Assembly (NCBI RefSeq): GCF_008017535.1
Contig: NZ_VRUA01000002.1
Location: forward strand, 248,001 to 312,000
DNA length: 64,000 nt
From: Ottowia flava
Lineage (GTDB): Bacteria > Pseudomonadota > Gammaproteobacteria > Burkholderiales > Burkholderiaceae_C
Direction: 5' to 3'
Under the pieces are notes generated by a model. It did no database searches. It saw nothing but the letters and a program-made list of their open reading frames with translations, and was not told where the DNA came from. Within the stretch, counting starts at the first letter, position 1. Each line of letters begins with the position of its first letter. Shown here piece by piece: positions 42,624 to 53,847 of the stretch. Made by a program: the position numbers and the translations under genes.

Positions 42624-43763
42624 TCAGCGCTGAAACTTGCCGTTGCGCCCGATGATCGACAGTTCCACGTAGTTCAAGCCGGTGTGGTCGGTGGGGCTGA
42701 AGCCCAGCTCCAGGCCGCCCAGGTTCAGGTGGTTGATGCTGTTGAGCGCGTCAATGACCTTGGCGCGCGTCGGGCTGGGGCCGGCGCGGCGCAGCGCCTC
42801 GACCAGCACCTTGGCGCTGGCAAAGCCCTCCATCACCTGCGGCGACAGCTCTCCCTTGCCCTTGAGCAGGGCCAGCGCCTCGCGGTTGATCGGCACGCCC
42901 AGCGCACGTTCGCTCGGGAACACCTGGGTCACCACCACGCCGTGCGCGTGCTCACCCAGCTGCTTGATGAAACCGGCCGACGCGTTGTTCGACACGGTCA
43001 GCACCTGCGCGGCCGAACCGGCCTGGCGCAGCGCCTTGACGCCGCCGCTCACGGCCACGCTGGAGCCGATCCACAGCACGGCCTGTGCCTGCTTGTCGAT
43101 CAGCGTCTTGACGATGGCCGCGTAGTCAGGCTTTTCCCGGTCGGCCTTGATGACGGCCACGGGCTGCTTGCCTGCGGCGGCAAAGCCTTTCATGGCGCCG
43201 GCCAGGCAGTCGGCGCCAAAGCTGTCGTCCACGTGCACCACGGCCACGCGCTCCAGCGTGATCTCGTGCAGGTGGCGAATGGCGCGCTCGGTCTCGGCCT
43301 GGTAGCTGGAGCGCACGTTGAACACGTACGGGTTGACCGGTGTGTGGAACACCATGGCGCCGGTGGACGGGGCGACCAGCGCCAGCTTGTGCTGGGCCAG
43401 CAGCGGCAGGATGGCCTCGGTGTGCGGGGTGGCGCGACTCATGAACAGCGCGACCACGTTGTCCTGCTCGATCAGCTTCTTGGCGTTCTCGGCCGCGCGC
43501 GGCGGCTTGAAGTTGTCGTCCAGCGTGATCAGCTTGATCTTCTCGCCATGAATGCCGCCTTGCGCGTTGACGTGGTCCAGATAGGCGCGCACGCCCACCA
43601 GCGTTTCGCCCACGCTGGCGGCCACCGGGCCGGTGACGGAGGTGGTCTGGCCGATCAGGATGTCGGCCTGCGCGGGCAGGGCCACGGCCAGGCCGCAGGC
43701 GATCAAGGTGGGCGCCAGCCAACGGCGAGTCCAATGGCGGGGAGAGATGCGAGAGGTTTTCAT
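42624..43763 (-). CDS. Branched-chain amino acid-type ABC transporter substrate-binding protein
   Basis: The 379-residue protein has a signal peptide ending LAVALPAQA. Its type I periplasmic fold is LivJ-like: IGQTTSVTGPVAASVGETLV, LDDNFKPPRAAENAKKLIEQ and the hinge region VVHVDDSFGADCLAG. No permease or ATPase genes lie nearby, so it is an orphan binding protein, common in Burkholderiales. A hairpin with a T-rich tract stands in its 5' leader. No clear ribosome site precedes the ATG at 43763. The ligand is unknown. Confidence 0.85.
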   Translation of the reverse strand: MKTSRISPRHWTRRWLAPTLIACGLAVALPAQADILIGQTTSVTGPVAASVGETLVGVRAYLDHVNAQGGIHGEKIKLITLDDNFKPPRAAENAKKLIEQDNVVALFMSRATPHTEAILPLLAQHKLALVAPSTGAMVFHTPVNPYVFNVRSSYQAETERAIRHLHEITLERVAVVHVDDSFGADCLAGAMKGFAAAGKQPVAVIKADREKPDYAAIVKTLIDKQAQAVLWIGSSVAVSGGVKALRQAGSAAQVLTVSNNASAGFIKQLGEHAHGVVVTQVFPSERALGVPINREALALLKGKGELSPQVMEGFASAKVLVEALRRAGPSPTRAKVIDALNSINHLNLGGLELGFSPTDHTGLNYVELSIIGRNGKFQR

Positions 43764-43830
43764 CGACAGCAAAACCAGAAGCCCTGGCGTGCAACAACAG
43801 CGCAGCCGACGCAGCGCCGCGCCAGCGCTC

Positions 43831-43859
43831 AAGAAAAAGGAACCCCCTGAACAGGGGGT
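43831..43859 (-). terminator. Terminator-like hairpin in the leader of the binding-protein gene
   Basis: Minus strand: ACCCCCT, loop GTTC, AGGGGGT, then TCCTTTTTCTT. It lies 68-96 nt upstream of the binding-protein ATG and points toward it. It is either an attenuator or the end of an undetected minus-strand transcript. Confidence 0.55.
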
Positions 43860-43949
43860 GCGGCGAGTGTGCCAACGGCGGCGGCCTGCTGCCATGCGCA
43901 ATAACCCGTAGGTATTCGTCGCCCATGTCGCGCTGCGGATAATCGGGGG

Positions 43950-45116
43950 ATGCAAGCCAAGCAACGCATCGTGGTGGGCCTCTCGGGCGGGGTCGATTCG
44001 GCCGTGACCGCCTGGCTGCTTAAAAAAGCGGGTCACGAGGTGGTCGGCATCTTCATGAAGAACTGGGAAGACGACGACGACAGCGAGTACTGCTCGTCCA
44101 ACGTCGACTTCGTGGACGCTGCCGCCGTGGCCGATGTAATCGGCATCGAGATCGAGCACGTCAACTTCGCCGCCGACTACAAGGACCGCGTGTTCGCCGA
44201 ATTCCTGCGCGAATACTCGGCCGGCCGCACGCCCAACCCCGACGTGCTGTGCAACGCCGAGATCAAGTTCAAGGCGTTTCTGGACCACGCCCTGCGCCTG
44301 GGCGCTGAAAAAATCGCCACGGGCCATTACGCACGGGTGCGCTTGAACGCGGCCACCGCGCGCCACGAACTGCTCAAAGGCCTGGACCCCGCCAAAGACC
44401 AGAGCTACTTCCTGCACCGGCTCACGCAGGCGCAGCTCGCCAAGACGCTGTTCCCCGTGGGCGAGCTGCACAAGACCGAGGTGCGACGCATCGCCGCCGA
44501 GATCGGCCTGCCGAACGCCAGAAAGAAGGATTCGACCGGCATCTGCTTCATCGGCGAGCGGCCGTTCCGCGAATTCCTCAACCGCTACCTGCAGACGAAG
44601 CCCGGCCCGATCAAGGACGAGCGCGGCCGCAAGATCGGCGAGCACGTCGGCCTGAGCTTCTACACGCTGGGCCAGCGCCAGGGCCTGGGCATTGGCGGCG
44701 TGCGCGAAAAAGGCGCGCAGCGCGGTGGGGGCGACCACTCGCCGTGGTTCGTGGCGCGCAAGGACATGGCGACCAACACGCTGTACGCCGTGCAAGGCCA
44801 CGACCACCCCTGGCTGCTGTCGCACGAGCTGGTGTTTGACGACCTGTCCTGGACCGCAGACGCCGCGCCCGCGACCGGCGCCTACGCTGCCAAGACGCGC
44901 TACCGCCAGGCCGACGCGCCCTGCACCCTGGCAGGCGGCCCCACGCCCGCCAGCCGCGTGCTGCGCTTTGCCGAGCCGCAATGGGCCGTCACCCCGGGCC
45001 AAAGCGCCGTGCTGTACGACGGCGAGGTCTGCCTGGGCGGCGGCGTGATCGCCAGCGCCGAGACGCTGGCGGAGGACGCGGCGAGCGCGCCCGAACGCGC
45101 CGCCGCGCGCGCCTGA
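43950..45116 (+). CDS. mnmA: tRNA-specific 2-thiouridylase
   Basis: The 388-residue protein has the PP-loop SGGVDSAV (about residues 12-19), [17 protein letters not shown], and the two catalytic cysteines in [12 protein letters not shown] (about 101) and DSTGICFIG (about 200), plus a C-terminal beta-barrel. It thiolates U34 of tRNA for Lys, Glu and Gln using persulfide sulfur. GGGG precedes the ATG. It is separated from the Nudix gene by four features, whereas the pair is adjacent in many proteobacteria. Confidence 0.97.
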   Translation: MQAKQRIVVGLSGGVDSAVTAWLLKKAGHEVVGIFMKNWEDDDDSEYCSSNVDFVDAAAVADVIGIEIEHVNFAADYKDRVFAEFLREYSAGRTPNPDVLCNAEIKFKAFLDHALRLGAEKIATGHYARVRLNAATARHELLKGLDPAKDQSYFLHRLTQAQLAKTLFPVGELHKTEVRRIAAEIGLPNARKKDSTGICFIGERPFREFLNRYLQTKPGPIKDERGRKIGEHVGLSFYTLGQRQGLGIGGVREKGAQRGGGDHSPWFVARKDMATNTLYAVQGHDHPWLLSHELVFDDLSWTADAAPATGAYAAKTRYRQADAPCTLAGGPTPASRVLRFAEPQWAVTPGQSAVLYDGEVCLGGGVIASAETLAEDAASAPERAAARA

Positions 45117-45147
45117 ACCGGGCGGTGCGCGCTCAGGCAGGGCGCAC

Positions 45148-45217
45148 CAATTTTCAAGCAAAATCGACCTTCAGCCCTACAGCCACCTGCGTAACCAGCT
45201 CCTTATTTGGTAGCAAA
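45148..45217 (+). repeat. R1 repeat copy after mnmA
   Basis: CAATTTTCAAGCAAAATCGA, CCTTCAGCCCTACAGCCACC, then TGCGTAACCAGCTCC and TTGGTAGCAAA. A full-length copy sense to mnmA and between convergent genes. Confidence 0.85.
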
Positions 45218-45247
45218 TGGACAGATGCATCGGGAAGATACGGGTGC

Positions 45248-46156
45248 TCAGCCCGCTTCCGCTGTCGCACGCACTGCGTCCACCAGCGCCGTCAGCGCGG
45301 CCGACTTCATGCGCGCGCTGGGGTAGTACAGGTAGAAGTGCTCGGCCGGCGGCAGCCAGTCGGGCAGCACGGCGCGCAAGCGCCCCGCTTGCAACCCCGC
45401 GCGCGCCTGCACTTCGTACACATAGGCCAAACCCAGCCCGGCTTCGGCCAGGGCCAGCGCGGCGGCGCTGTCGTTCACGGTGACGGCGCCGTCGGTGCGC
45501 ACGTCCACCGTGCGACCGGCACGGGTGAATTGCCAGCGGTACAGCGCGCCGCTGCCAAAGCGCAGCTGGATGCAGCGGTGCTGCGCCAGATCGGCCGGCA
45601 CGGCGGGCGTGCCGTGCGCGGCCAGGTAGGCCGGCGTGCCGACCACCGTGAAGGCCAGCGGCGCGCCGACGGGCAGCGCCACCATGTCGGCCTGCAGCTG
45701 TTCACCAAAGCGCACGCCAGCGTCAAAACCGTCCTGCACGATGTCGACCAGGGTGTCGCTGCACACCAGTTCCACCGCAATGCGCGGGTGCTCGGCCTGC
45801 AACCGCGCCAGCACCGGCGCCAGCACGGAGCGCGCGGCCATGTGCGGCAGGGTCAGGCGCAGCGTGCCGCTGGGCGTGGCGGCCTGCTCGCGCACGGCGG
45901 CCAGCGCGTCGCGCACGTGGGCCAGCGCCGGCGCCAGGGTCGCCAACAGCTGCTGGCCGGCCTCGGTCGGGGCGACGCTGCGCGTGGTCCGGTGCAACAG
46001 GCGCAGGCCCAGGCGCGCTTCCAGCGCGCGCAGCCGGTGGCTGAGGGCCGACGGCGTCACGCCCAGCGTGGCGGCAGCCTGGCGGAAGCTGCGCGCGTCG
46101 GCCACAGCGGCGAAGGCGGCCAGGTCGTCCAATGAGGGCGGCAGGGTCTCATTCAT
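45248..46156 (-). CDS. LysR-family transcriptional regulator next to an aldo/keto reductase
   Basis: The 302-residue protein has the N-terminal winged helix-turn-helix (DDLAAFAAVADARSFRQAAA, TLGVTPSALSHRLRALEARL) and a periplasmic-binding-like sensor domain of about 200 residues (LVCSDTLVDIVQDGFDAGVR). It is divergent from the aldo/keto reductase gene with 72 bp between starts, the typical layout for LysR control of a neighbour. The inducer is unknown. Confidence 0.9.
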   Translation of the reverse strand: MNETLPPSLDDLAAFAAVADARSFRQAAATLGVTPSALSHRLRALEARLGLRLLHRTTRSVAPTEAGQQLLATLAPALAHVRDALAAVREQAATPSGTLRLTLPHMAARSVLAPVLARLQAEHPRIAVELVCSDTLVDIVQDGFDAGVRFGEQLQADMVALPVGAPLAFTVVGTPAYLAAHGTPAVPADLAQHRCIQLRFGSGALYRWQFTRAGRTVDVRTDGAVTVNDSAAALALAEAGLGLAYVYEVQARAGLQAGRLRAVLPDWLPPAEHFYLYYPSARMKSAALTALVDAVRATAEAG

Positions 46157-46178
46157 GAACTTGGCTCAGTAAATCGTG

Positions 46179-46194
46179 AATCGATCAGGCGATT
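46179..46194. promoter_or_regulatory. Candidate LysR binding site
   Basis: AATCG, 6-bp centre ATCAGG, CGATT forms a perfect 5-bp-arm inverted repeat of LysR-site size, in the middle of the 72-bp gap between the regulator and the reductase gene. Confidence 0.5.
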
Positions 46195-46228
46195 ATCAAA
46201 TTGACTGCGCTGCTTTACGCTTGTTGGC

Positions 46229-47269
46229 ATGAACACACGCACCTCCTCCCCTTCTTCTTCAACCGCTGTCGCGGCGCGCGCGCTGGGCCACGTGCTGCCG
46301 CCGGTCTTTCCGATCGGCCTGGGTTGCATGGGCATGAGCGAGTTCTACGGCGACAGCGACGACGCCGAATCGCTGGCCACGCTAACGCGTGCGGTCGAGC
46401 TGGGCGTGACCCTGTTCGACACCGCCGACACCTACGGCCTGGGCGCCAACGAGGCGCTGCTGGGCCGCTTTCTGGCCGAAGGCGGCAACGCCCTGCGCGA
46501 CCGGCTGGTGCTCGCGACCAAGTTCGGCATCGTGCGCGCGCCGGGCGTGTACGAGCGCCGCATCGACAACTCGCCCGCCTACATCCGCGCAGCGTGCGAG
46601 GCCTCGCTGCAGCGCCTGGGCGTGGACCACATCGACCTGTACTACTGCCACCGACGTGACACCGCGGTGCCGATCGAGGACGTGGTCGGCGCCATGGCCG
46701 AGCTGGTGCAGGCCGGCAAGGTGCGCGCCATCGGCCTGTCGGAAGTCAGCGCCGACACGCTGCGGCGCGCCCACGCCGTACACCCGATCGCCGCGGTGCA
46801 ATCCGAATATTCGCTGTGGGCGCGCGAAGCCGAGCACGACATGCTGCCGCTGTGCGCCGAGCTGGGCGTGGGCTTTGTCGCCTACAGCCCGCTGGGCCGC
46901 GCCTTCCTGACCGGCGCACTGGACACCGGCGCGCTGGCCCAGAACGACTTTCGCGCCCACCACCCGCGCTTTCAGGGCGAGGCGGCCCAGGCCAACGCGG
47001 CGCTGGTCGCGCATCTGGGCGCGCTGGCGGCCAGCTGGGGCTTGTCTAACGCGCAGCTGGCCCTGGCCTGGCTGCTGGCCAAGCAGCCGCATGGGGTGCC
47101 GATCCCCGGCACGCGGCGCCAGCGCTGGCTCGAGCAGAACGTGGCTGCCGCAGGCGTGCGCCTGAGCGCCGAGCAGATGGCCGCCGTGGAAGCCGTCTTC
47201 ACCCCCGACGCGGCCCAGGGCGCGCGCTACCCCGAAGCCGGCTGGGCCGGCATGGAAACCCGGACCTGA
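46229..47269 (+). CDS. Aldo/keto reductase
   Basis: The 346-residue TIM-barrel enzyme shows the family tetrad. The Asp and Tyr lie in [18 protein letters not shown], the Lys in [10 protein letters not shown] and the His in DLYYCHRRD. The NADP-binding end has [20 protein letters not shown]. It probably reduces carbonyl compounds with NADPH; the substrate is unknown. It is divergent from and probably regulated by the adjacent LysR protein. Confidence 0.9.
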   Translation: MNTRTSSPSSSTAVAARALGHVLPPVFPIGLGCMGMSEFYGDSDDAESLATLTRAVELGVTLFDTADTYGLGANEALLGRFLAEGGNALRDRLVLATKFGIVRAPGVYERRIDNSPAYIRAACEASLQRLGVDHIDLYYCHRRDTAVPIEDVVGAMAELVQAGKVRAIGLSEVSADTLRRAHAVHPIAAVQSEYSLWAREAEHDMLPLCAELGVGFVAYSPLGRAFLTGALDTGALAQNDFRAHHPRFQGEAAQANAALVAHLGALAASWGLSNAQLALAWLLAKQPHGVPIPGTRRQRWLEQNVAAAGVRLSAEQMAAVEAVFTPDAAQGARYPEAGWAGMETRT

Positions 47270-47360
47270 TCGTCCCACGCCACCAACGCGGGCGCCGCCT
47301 GCCTGCACGAAACAGGCCAATTGCCGATAATGCTGGGTTGCCCTTTTGGGACCCCCCGCA

Positions 47361-50348
<2,988 letters not shown>

Positions 50349-50409
50349 CGGCTTCGGGGCCCAGTTCCGATCAGTCCGCCTACGCAGCCGCCAGTCGGCG
50401 AGACCTGTA

Positions 50410-51315
50410 TCAGCCTGGACCGTGTCCGAGCAAACACTCTGTGAGCAAACGCGCCGCAGTGGTGAGGCGTTTGCGGGGAGGATACAGCAGGTGGAACGGC
50501 CTCGAACGCCCGCGCATTTGCGGCAACACCTCAACCAGTCGCCCCCTCGATAGGTCCTCCTTCACCGCAAAGTCATAGGTTTGGCAAATGCCAAGCCCTT
50601 GCGCGGCAAGCGAAACGGTCGCCAGGACATCCCCGGACACTGCAAAGGTGACAGGAGGTTGCCAGTCCACCGGTTCGCCTTCGACTTGCAGCAGCCAAGG
50701 CACAACACGTCCGGTGCTTGGCAGCACAAACGGCAGACATCGGTGCTGTGCGAAGTCGCTCAGGCCGCTCGGTGGCGCCCGCTCTGCCAGGTACTGAGGC
50801 GCCGCGACCAAACACAACGCCGCTTGCTCCAGCAAGCGCGCCTGGATCTCGCGCTCAGGTGGCGCGCCCAGACGGATCGCTAAGTCAAACCCTTCGGCCA
50901 CCAAATCCACATTGCGATTGGTGATATCGATGTCCAACTCGATGAGGGGATAAAGGCGCGTGAACCTGGCCAAATACTCTGGCAGTCGGTGGTGTCCGTA
51001 GGTGGTGGGTGCCGTCAACCGAACCCTGCCTTGGGGCGCACCGTCGCTGTCACGCAACTCGCGCTCCACCGCTTCAATCTGGGCCAGAGCACCCTGAGCA
51101 TGCTCCCAATACTGACGCCCTTTTTCCGTCAGACTGAGGCGTCGTGTGCTTCGGCGCAACAGTTGGCAGCGTAACCGCGCCTCAAGCCGCGCTACGGCGC
51201 GGCTCACGACAGAGGGCGTCGTCGCCAACGCGACCGCCGCGGCGCTCATCGAGCCCAACTCCACGACCACGACAAAGGCCTCCAGATCGGGTACATGGTC
51301 AAACCTACGACCCAC
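50410..51315 (-). CDS. LysR-family transcriptional regulator next to a DJ-1/PfpI protein
   Basis: The 301-residue protein starts at a GTG (51315). The winged helix is FVVVVELGSMSAAAVALATT then PSVVSRAVARLEARL. The sensor domain includes TAPTTYGHHRLPEYLARFTR and GLGICQTYDFAVKEDLSRGR, a layout common to the CrgA-like group. It is divergent from a DJ-1/PfpI-family gene across a 100-bp AT-rich region. It is somewhat richer in AT codons than its neighbours. Confidence 0.88.
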   Translation of the reverse strand: MGRRFDHVPDLEAFVVVVELGSMSAAAVALATTPSVVSRAVARLEARLRCQLLRRSTRRLSLTEKGRQYWEHAQGALAQIEAVERELRDSDGAPQGRVRLTAPTTYGHHRLPEYLARFTRLYPLIELDIDITNRNVDLVAEGFDLAIRLGAPPEREIQARLLEQAALCLVAAPQYLAERAPPSGLSDFAQHRCLPFVLPSTGRVVPWLLQVEGEPVDWQPPVTFAVSGDVLATVSLAAQGLGICQTYDFAVKEDLSRGRLVEVLPQMRGRSRPFHLLYPPRKRLTTAARLLTECLLGHGPG

Positions 51316-51334
51316 TTTTGCTCCAAAGGTAAAA

Positions 51335-51378
51335 ATAAATTGTCATTAACCTACTTTATCTCGCTCTGAGCAATTTAT
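51335..51378. promoter_or_regulatory. Long-spaced inverted repeat between the LysR and DJ-1 genes
   Basis: ATAAATTG at 51335-51342 and CAATTTAT at 51371-51378 are perfect 8-bp arms with a 28-bp spacer, in the AT-rich divergent promoter region. They may be two half-site clusters for the LysR tetramer. Confidence 0.45.
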
Positions 51379-51415
51379 AAAGTTCGGCTTTTCTTTCATT
51401 CACAAGGCGCACCGC

Positions 51416-52108
51416 ATGTCCGAGCCCACTTCACTCCCTCTGTTATTTGTGCTGACCAGCCACGGCCTTACGGGCAGGACCGGAAAGCCGACGGGTTATT
51501 ACCTGCCCGAAGTCACGCATCCGCTCACCGTGTTGCAAGCAGCCGGAATCCCCGTGGAATTTGCATCGATTCAAGGCGGCGAGCCGCCGGTGGATGGCTT
51601 GGATCTGAGCGATCCAGACAACGCCCGGTACTGGAGCGATCCTGCTTTCCGCGCCGCCGTCCGCCAAACTACTGCGCTCGCCCGAGTCGACCCTGCGCGC
51701 TATGCGGGCATCTTCTTCGCGGGCGGTCACGGCGCCATGTGGGACTTCCCCTCCAACCAAGCTGTGCACCACGTTACGCGCCACATCTATGAAGCTGGCG
51801 GAATCGTGGGAGCCGTCTGCCACGGGCCTGCGGCGCTGGTGAATGTCACCTTGAGCAACGGTCGACCACTTGTGGCGGGCCGCCAATTGGCCGCCTTCAC
51901 CAACGCCGAGGAGCAAGCCGTTGGTTTGAGCGAAGTGGTCCCATTTTTACTCGCTGACAGCCTGATCGCTCAGGGCGCGCAGCATCTGCCAGCAGCCAAC
52001 TGGACGCCGCAGGTTGTGGTCAATGGAGCCCTTATCACCGGGCAGAACCCTCAGTCGGCGCGCGGCGTGGGTGAGGCGCTGCGCGACGCCTGGATCCAAC
52101 ACCTATAA
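51416..52108 (+). CDS. DJ-1/PfpI-family protein (type 1 glutamine amidotransferase-like)
   Basis: The 230-residue protein has the Hsp31-like layout: GKPTGYYLPEVTHPLTVLQA with a conserved Glu, the core YAGIFFAGGHGAMWDFP, and the nucleophile elbow VGAVCHGPAALV with its cysteine. Members act as glyoxalase III, deglycase-like or chaperone proteins under carbonyl or oxidative stress. It is divergent from the LysR regulator. Base composition is less GC-rich than the surrounding housekeeping genes, which could reflect later acquisition. Confidence 0.88.
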   Translation: MSEPTSLPLLFVLTSHGLTGRTGKPTGYYLPEVTHPLTVLQAAGIPVEFASIQGGEPPVDGLDLSDPDNARYWSDPAFRAAVRQTTALARVDPARYAGIFFAGGHGAMWDFPSNQAVHHVTRHIYEAGGIVGAVCHGPAALVNVTLSNGRPLVAGRQLAAFTNAEEQAVGLSEVVPFLLADSLIAQGAQHLPAANWTPQVVVNGALITGQNPQSARGVGEALRDAWIQHL

Positions 52109-52164
52109 CTCTTTAGTCCGCTACAAAAACAGAAGCGCAACGCATGTTTACGGGGCAGGCAGGA

Positions 52165-52419
52165 TCAGATTCGTAGCAAGATCGATCCGATCGTGAATGC
52201 GCCCTGACGTGCAGTCGACCGCATGACTTTCCCGTGCCGCCCGCGCCGCCGCAAGGCAGCCCGGGGCAAGGGGTCTTCAGTTTTTGTGAAGGCTGGCGCC
52301 GGTCCAGTGTCCAGCACGCACCAGCGCGCGTGCCACGTCGCCGAGCACCACGCGCGCGCGCGCCCCATGCTGCCGAGCTCGCAGACTTTGGCGAAGTAAC
52401 GCAGCTGGCGCAGTTCCAT
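52165..52419 (-). pseudogene. Remnant of a LysR-family regulator gene
   Basis: An open frame of 84 codons starts MELRQLRYFAKVCELGSMGR. This matches the first helix and turn of LysR regulators (MELRQLRYFxxVxELGSM). The expected continuation (a second helix and recognition helix) is missing: after about residue 22 the sequence loses all family resemblance, and no LysR sensor domain follows on any frame. It is best read as a deletion or rearrangement remnant. The adjoining 52484-52575 sequence is equally featureless. Confidence 0.6.
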
Positions 52420-52574
52420 GGGGCTAGGGCCAGCGACGCGGCGCGCCCTGCAGGGCGCACGCCGGCCGCCAGACGAGGCGCTGGTCGCGGGTTGGGGTGG
52501 CGCAGACCGTGGGCATGCACCATGCTAGCGCGTTGGCACCGACGCAGGCGCTGCCCCGCCCTTCGACTGAATAG

Positions 52575-52650
52575 GCATCAAATCGGCCATTGAAGCTACA
52601 ACCGCCAGCGCTGACAGCTACCAAACAAATAGCAGGCGCTGGCACATAAG
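52575..52650 (+). repeat. R1-variant repeat copy upstream of the rhodanese gene
   Basis: CATCAAATCGGCCATTGAAG, then CCAGCGCTGACAGCTACC and AGCAGGCGCTGGC. This is the second R1 subfamily with GCGCT instead of GCGCA; part is repeated in inverse order. Confidence 0.55.
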
Positions 52651-52724
52651 CTTCTGACGAAACTGTATTTGCCGGGCACCTCTGCGTGGCGACAATACAG
52701 GGTTTGCCTCGTGAAAACGGCCCC

Positions 52725-53678
52725 ATGTCGCCCCTGATCCGATTCCTGCTCGCCCTGCCTGCGCTGCTGTGGGCTTCCATCGCCTGCGCGGCCACGCCAT
52801 TGATCGGCCCGGCGGAGCTGAAGTCGTTGGCCGACCAGGGCGCGGTCCGCATCGTCGACGTGCGCGAAGCCGAGGCCTACGCCCTGCAGCATGTGCCGGG
52901 CGCGGTGTCGGCGCCCTACCTGACGCGCTGGCGCGGGCCGGCGACCAATCCTGGCCTGCCACCGTCGCAGGGTGCGTTGACCGCGCTGGTGCAATCGCTG
53001 GGCCTGACGCCCGAGACGCGCACCGTGCTGGTCTATACCGGCACCGATTCGAGCGATTTCGCCACCGCGGCGCGCGCGTACTGGACGCTCAAGAGCCTGG
53101 GCGCGCAGAACCTCTCGATCCTGAATGGCGGGCTGAACGCCTGGCGCAGTGCGGGCCTGCCGGTGAGCAACCAGGCGGCGGTGGCGCCGCGCAGCCAGTG
53201 GCAACCGACCTTCAACTCGCAGTGGTTGGCCACGCGCGAGGACGTGCGGGCGCTGCTCGGCCAGCCCGGTGCGGTGCTGGTGGATTCGCGACCGGCGCCG
53301 TTCTATCAGGGGCGTGTGCAGGTCGACCTGGCGCACGCCAAGGGCACGCTGCCGGGCGCCATCAACCAGGACAGCGATCTGTACTTTGAACTGGGCAGCG
53401 CCGTGCTGATGGACAAGGACAGCCTGCAGGCCGAGGCCGACAAGGCCCACGCCAAGCCCGAGCAGACCGTCGTGACGTTCTGCAACGCCGGGCACTGGAG
53501 CGCCACCGACTGGTTCGTCCGCTCCGAGCTGCTGGGCGAGCCCAACGTGAAGCTGTACGCCGGTTCGGTCATCGACTGGAGCCAGGCTCCGCAGGCGCTG
53601 CCGATGGTCAACGAGCCGACGCGCGCCGAAAAGCTGCGTCAAATGTTGGCGACCTGGGTGCAGCGGAATATCAAGTGA
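52725..53678 (+). CDS. Exported thiosulfate sulfurtransferase with two rhodanese domains
   Basis: The 317-residue protein has a signal peptide (FLLALPALLWASIACA) and two rhodanese domains. The first (about residues 25-155) has IVDVREAEAYALQHVPGAVS but a Thr where the catalytic Cys would be (VYTGTDSSDF). The second (about 170-300) has VDSRPAPFYQG and the active cysteine in TFCNAGHWSATDWF. An inactive first and active second domain is the usual rhodanese design. Location is probably periplasmic. It precedes a YeeE/YedE transporter, suggesting sulfur-compound processing coupled to uptake. Confidence 0.9.
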   Translation: MSPLIRFLLALPALLWASIACAATPLIGPAELKSLADQGAVRIVDVREAEAYALQHVPGAVSAPYLTRWRGPATNPGLPPSQGALTALVQSLGLTPETRTVLVYTGTDSSDFATAARAYWTLKSLGAQNLSILNGGLNAWRSAGLPVSNQAAVAPRSQWQPTFNSQWLATREDVRALLGQPGAVLVDSRPAPFYQGRVQVDLAHAKGTLPGAINQDSDLYFELGSAVLMDKDSLQAEADKAHAKPEQTVVTFCNAGHWSATDWFVRSELLGEPNVKLYAGSVIDWSQAPQALPMVNEPTRAEKLRQMLATWVQRNIK

Positions 53679-53681
53679 ACA

Positions 53682-53790
53682 CCACCCTGATGTGCCTGCG
53701 GCGTCTTCACTCCGCTCTCTTCGGGAGGAGGGACAACGCCGATGCCCGGCGCAGGTCCGGGCATGGCGTTTGCTGGAGGGCAGCGTCCGT
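53682..53790 (+). repeat. R2 repeat copy after the rhodanese gene
   Basis: Starts four bases after the stop: CACCACCCTGATGTGCC, TCGGGAGGAGGGACAACGCC, the hairpin at 53735-53770, then TTGCTGGAGGG. It lies within the 169-bp gap before the YeeE/YedE gene. Confidence 0.85.
53735..53770 (+). other. R2 36-nt hairpin
   Basis: Left arm AACGCCGATGCCCGG, loop CGCAGGT, right arm CCGGGCATGGCGTT. Fourteen pairs with one bulged G near position 7. Confidence 0.85.
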
Positions 53791-53847
53791 CTCATTGCTT
53801 CGGGGTTGGCCGACCAGCGCGTGCTTAAGCAAGCAAGAATTCAAACG

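Larger units (their letters stand above)
52109..52724. other. Gene-poor stretch between DJ-1 and rhodanese genes
   Basis: 616 bp with no intact gene. It contains the LysR remnant on the minus strand and an R1-variant copy near 52575-52650. Other open frames here show no family pattern. Confidence 0.6.
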
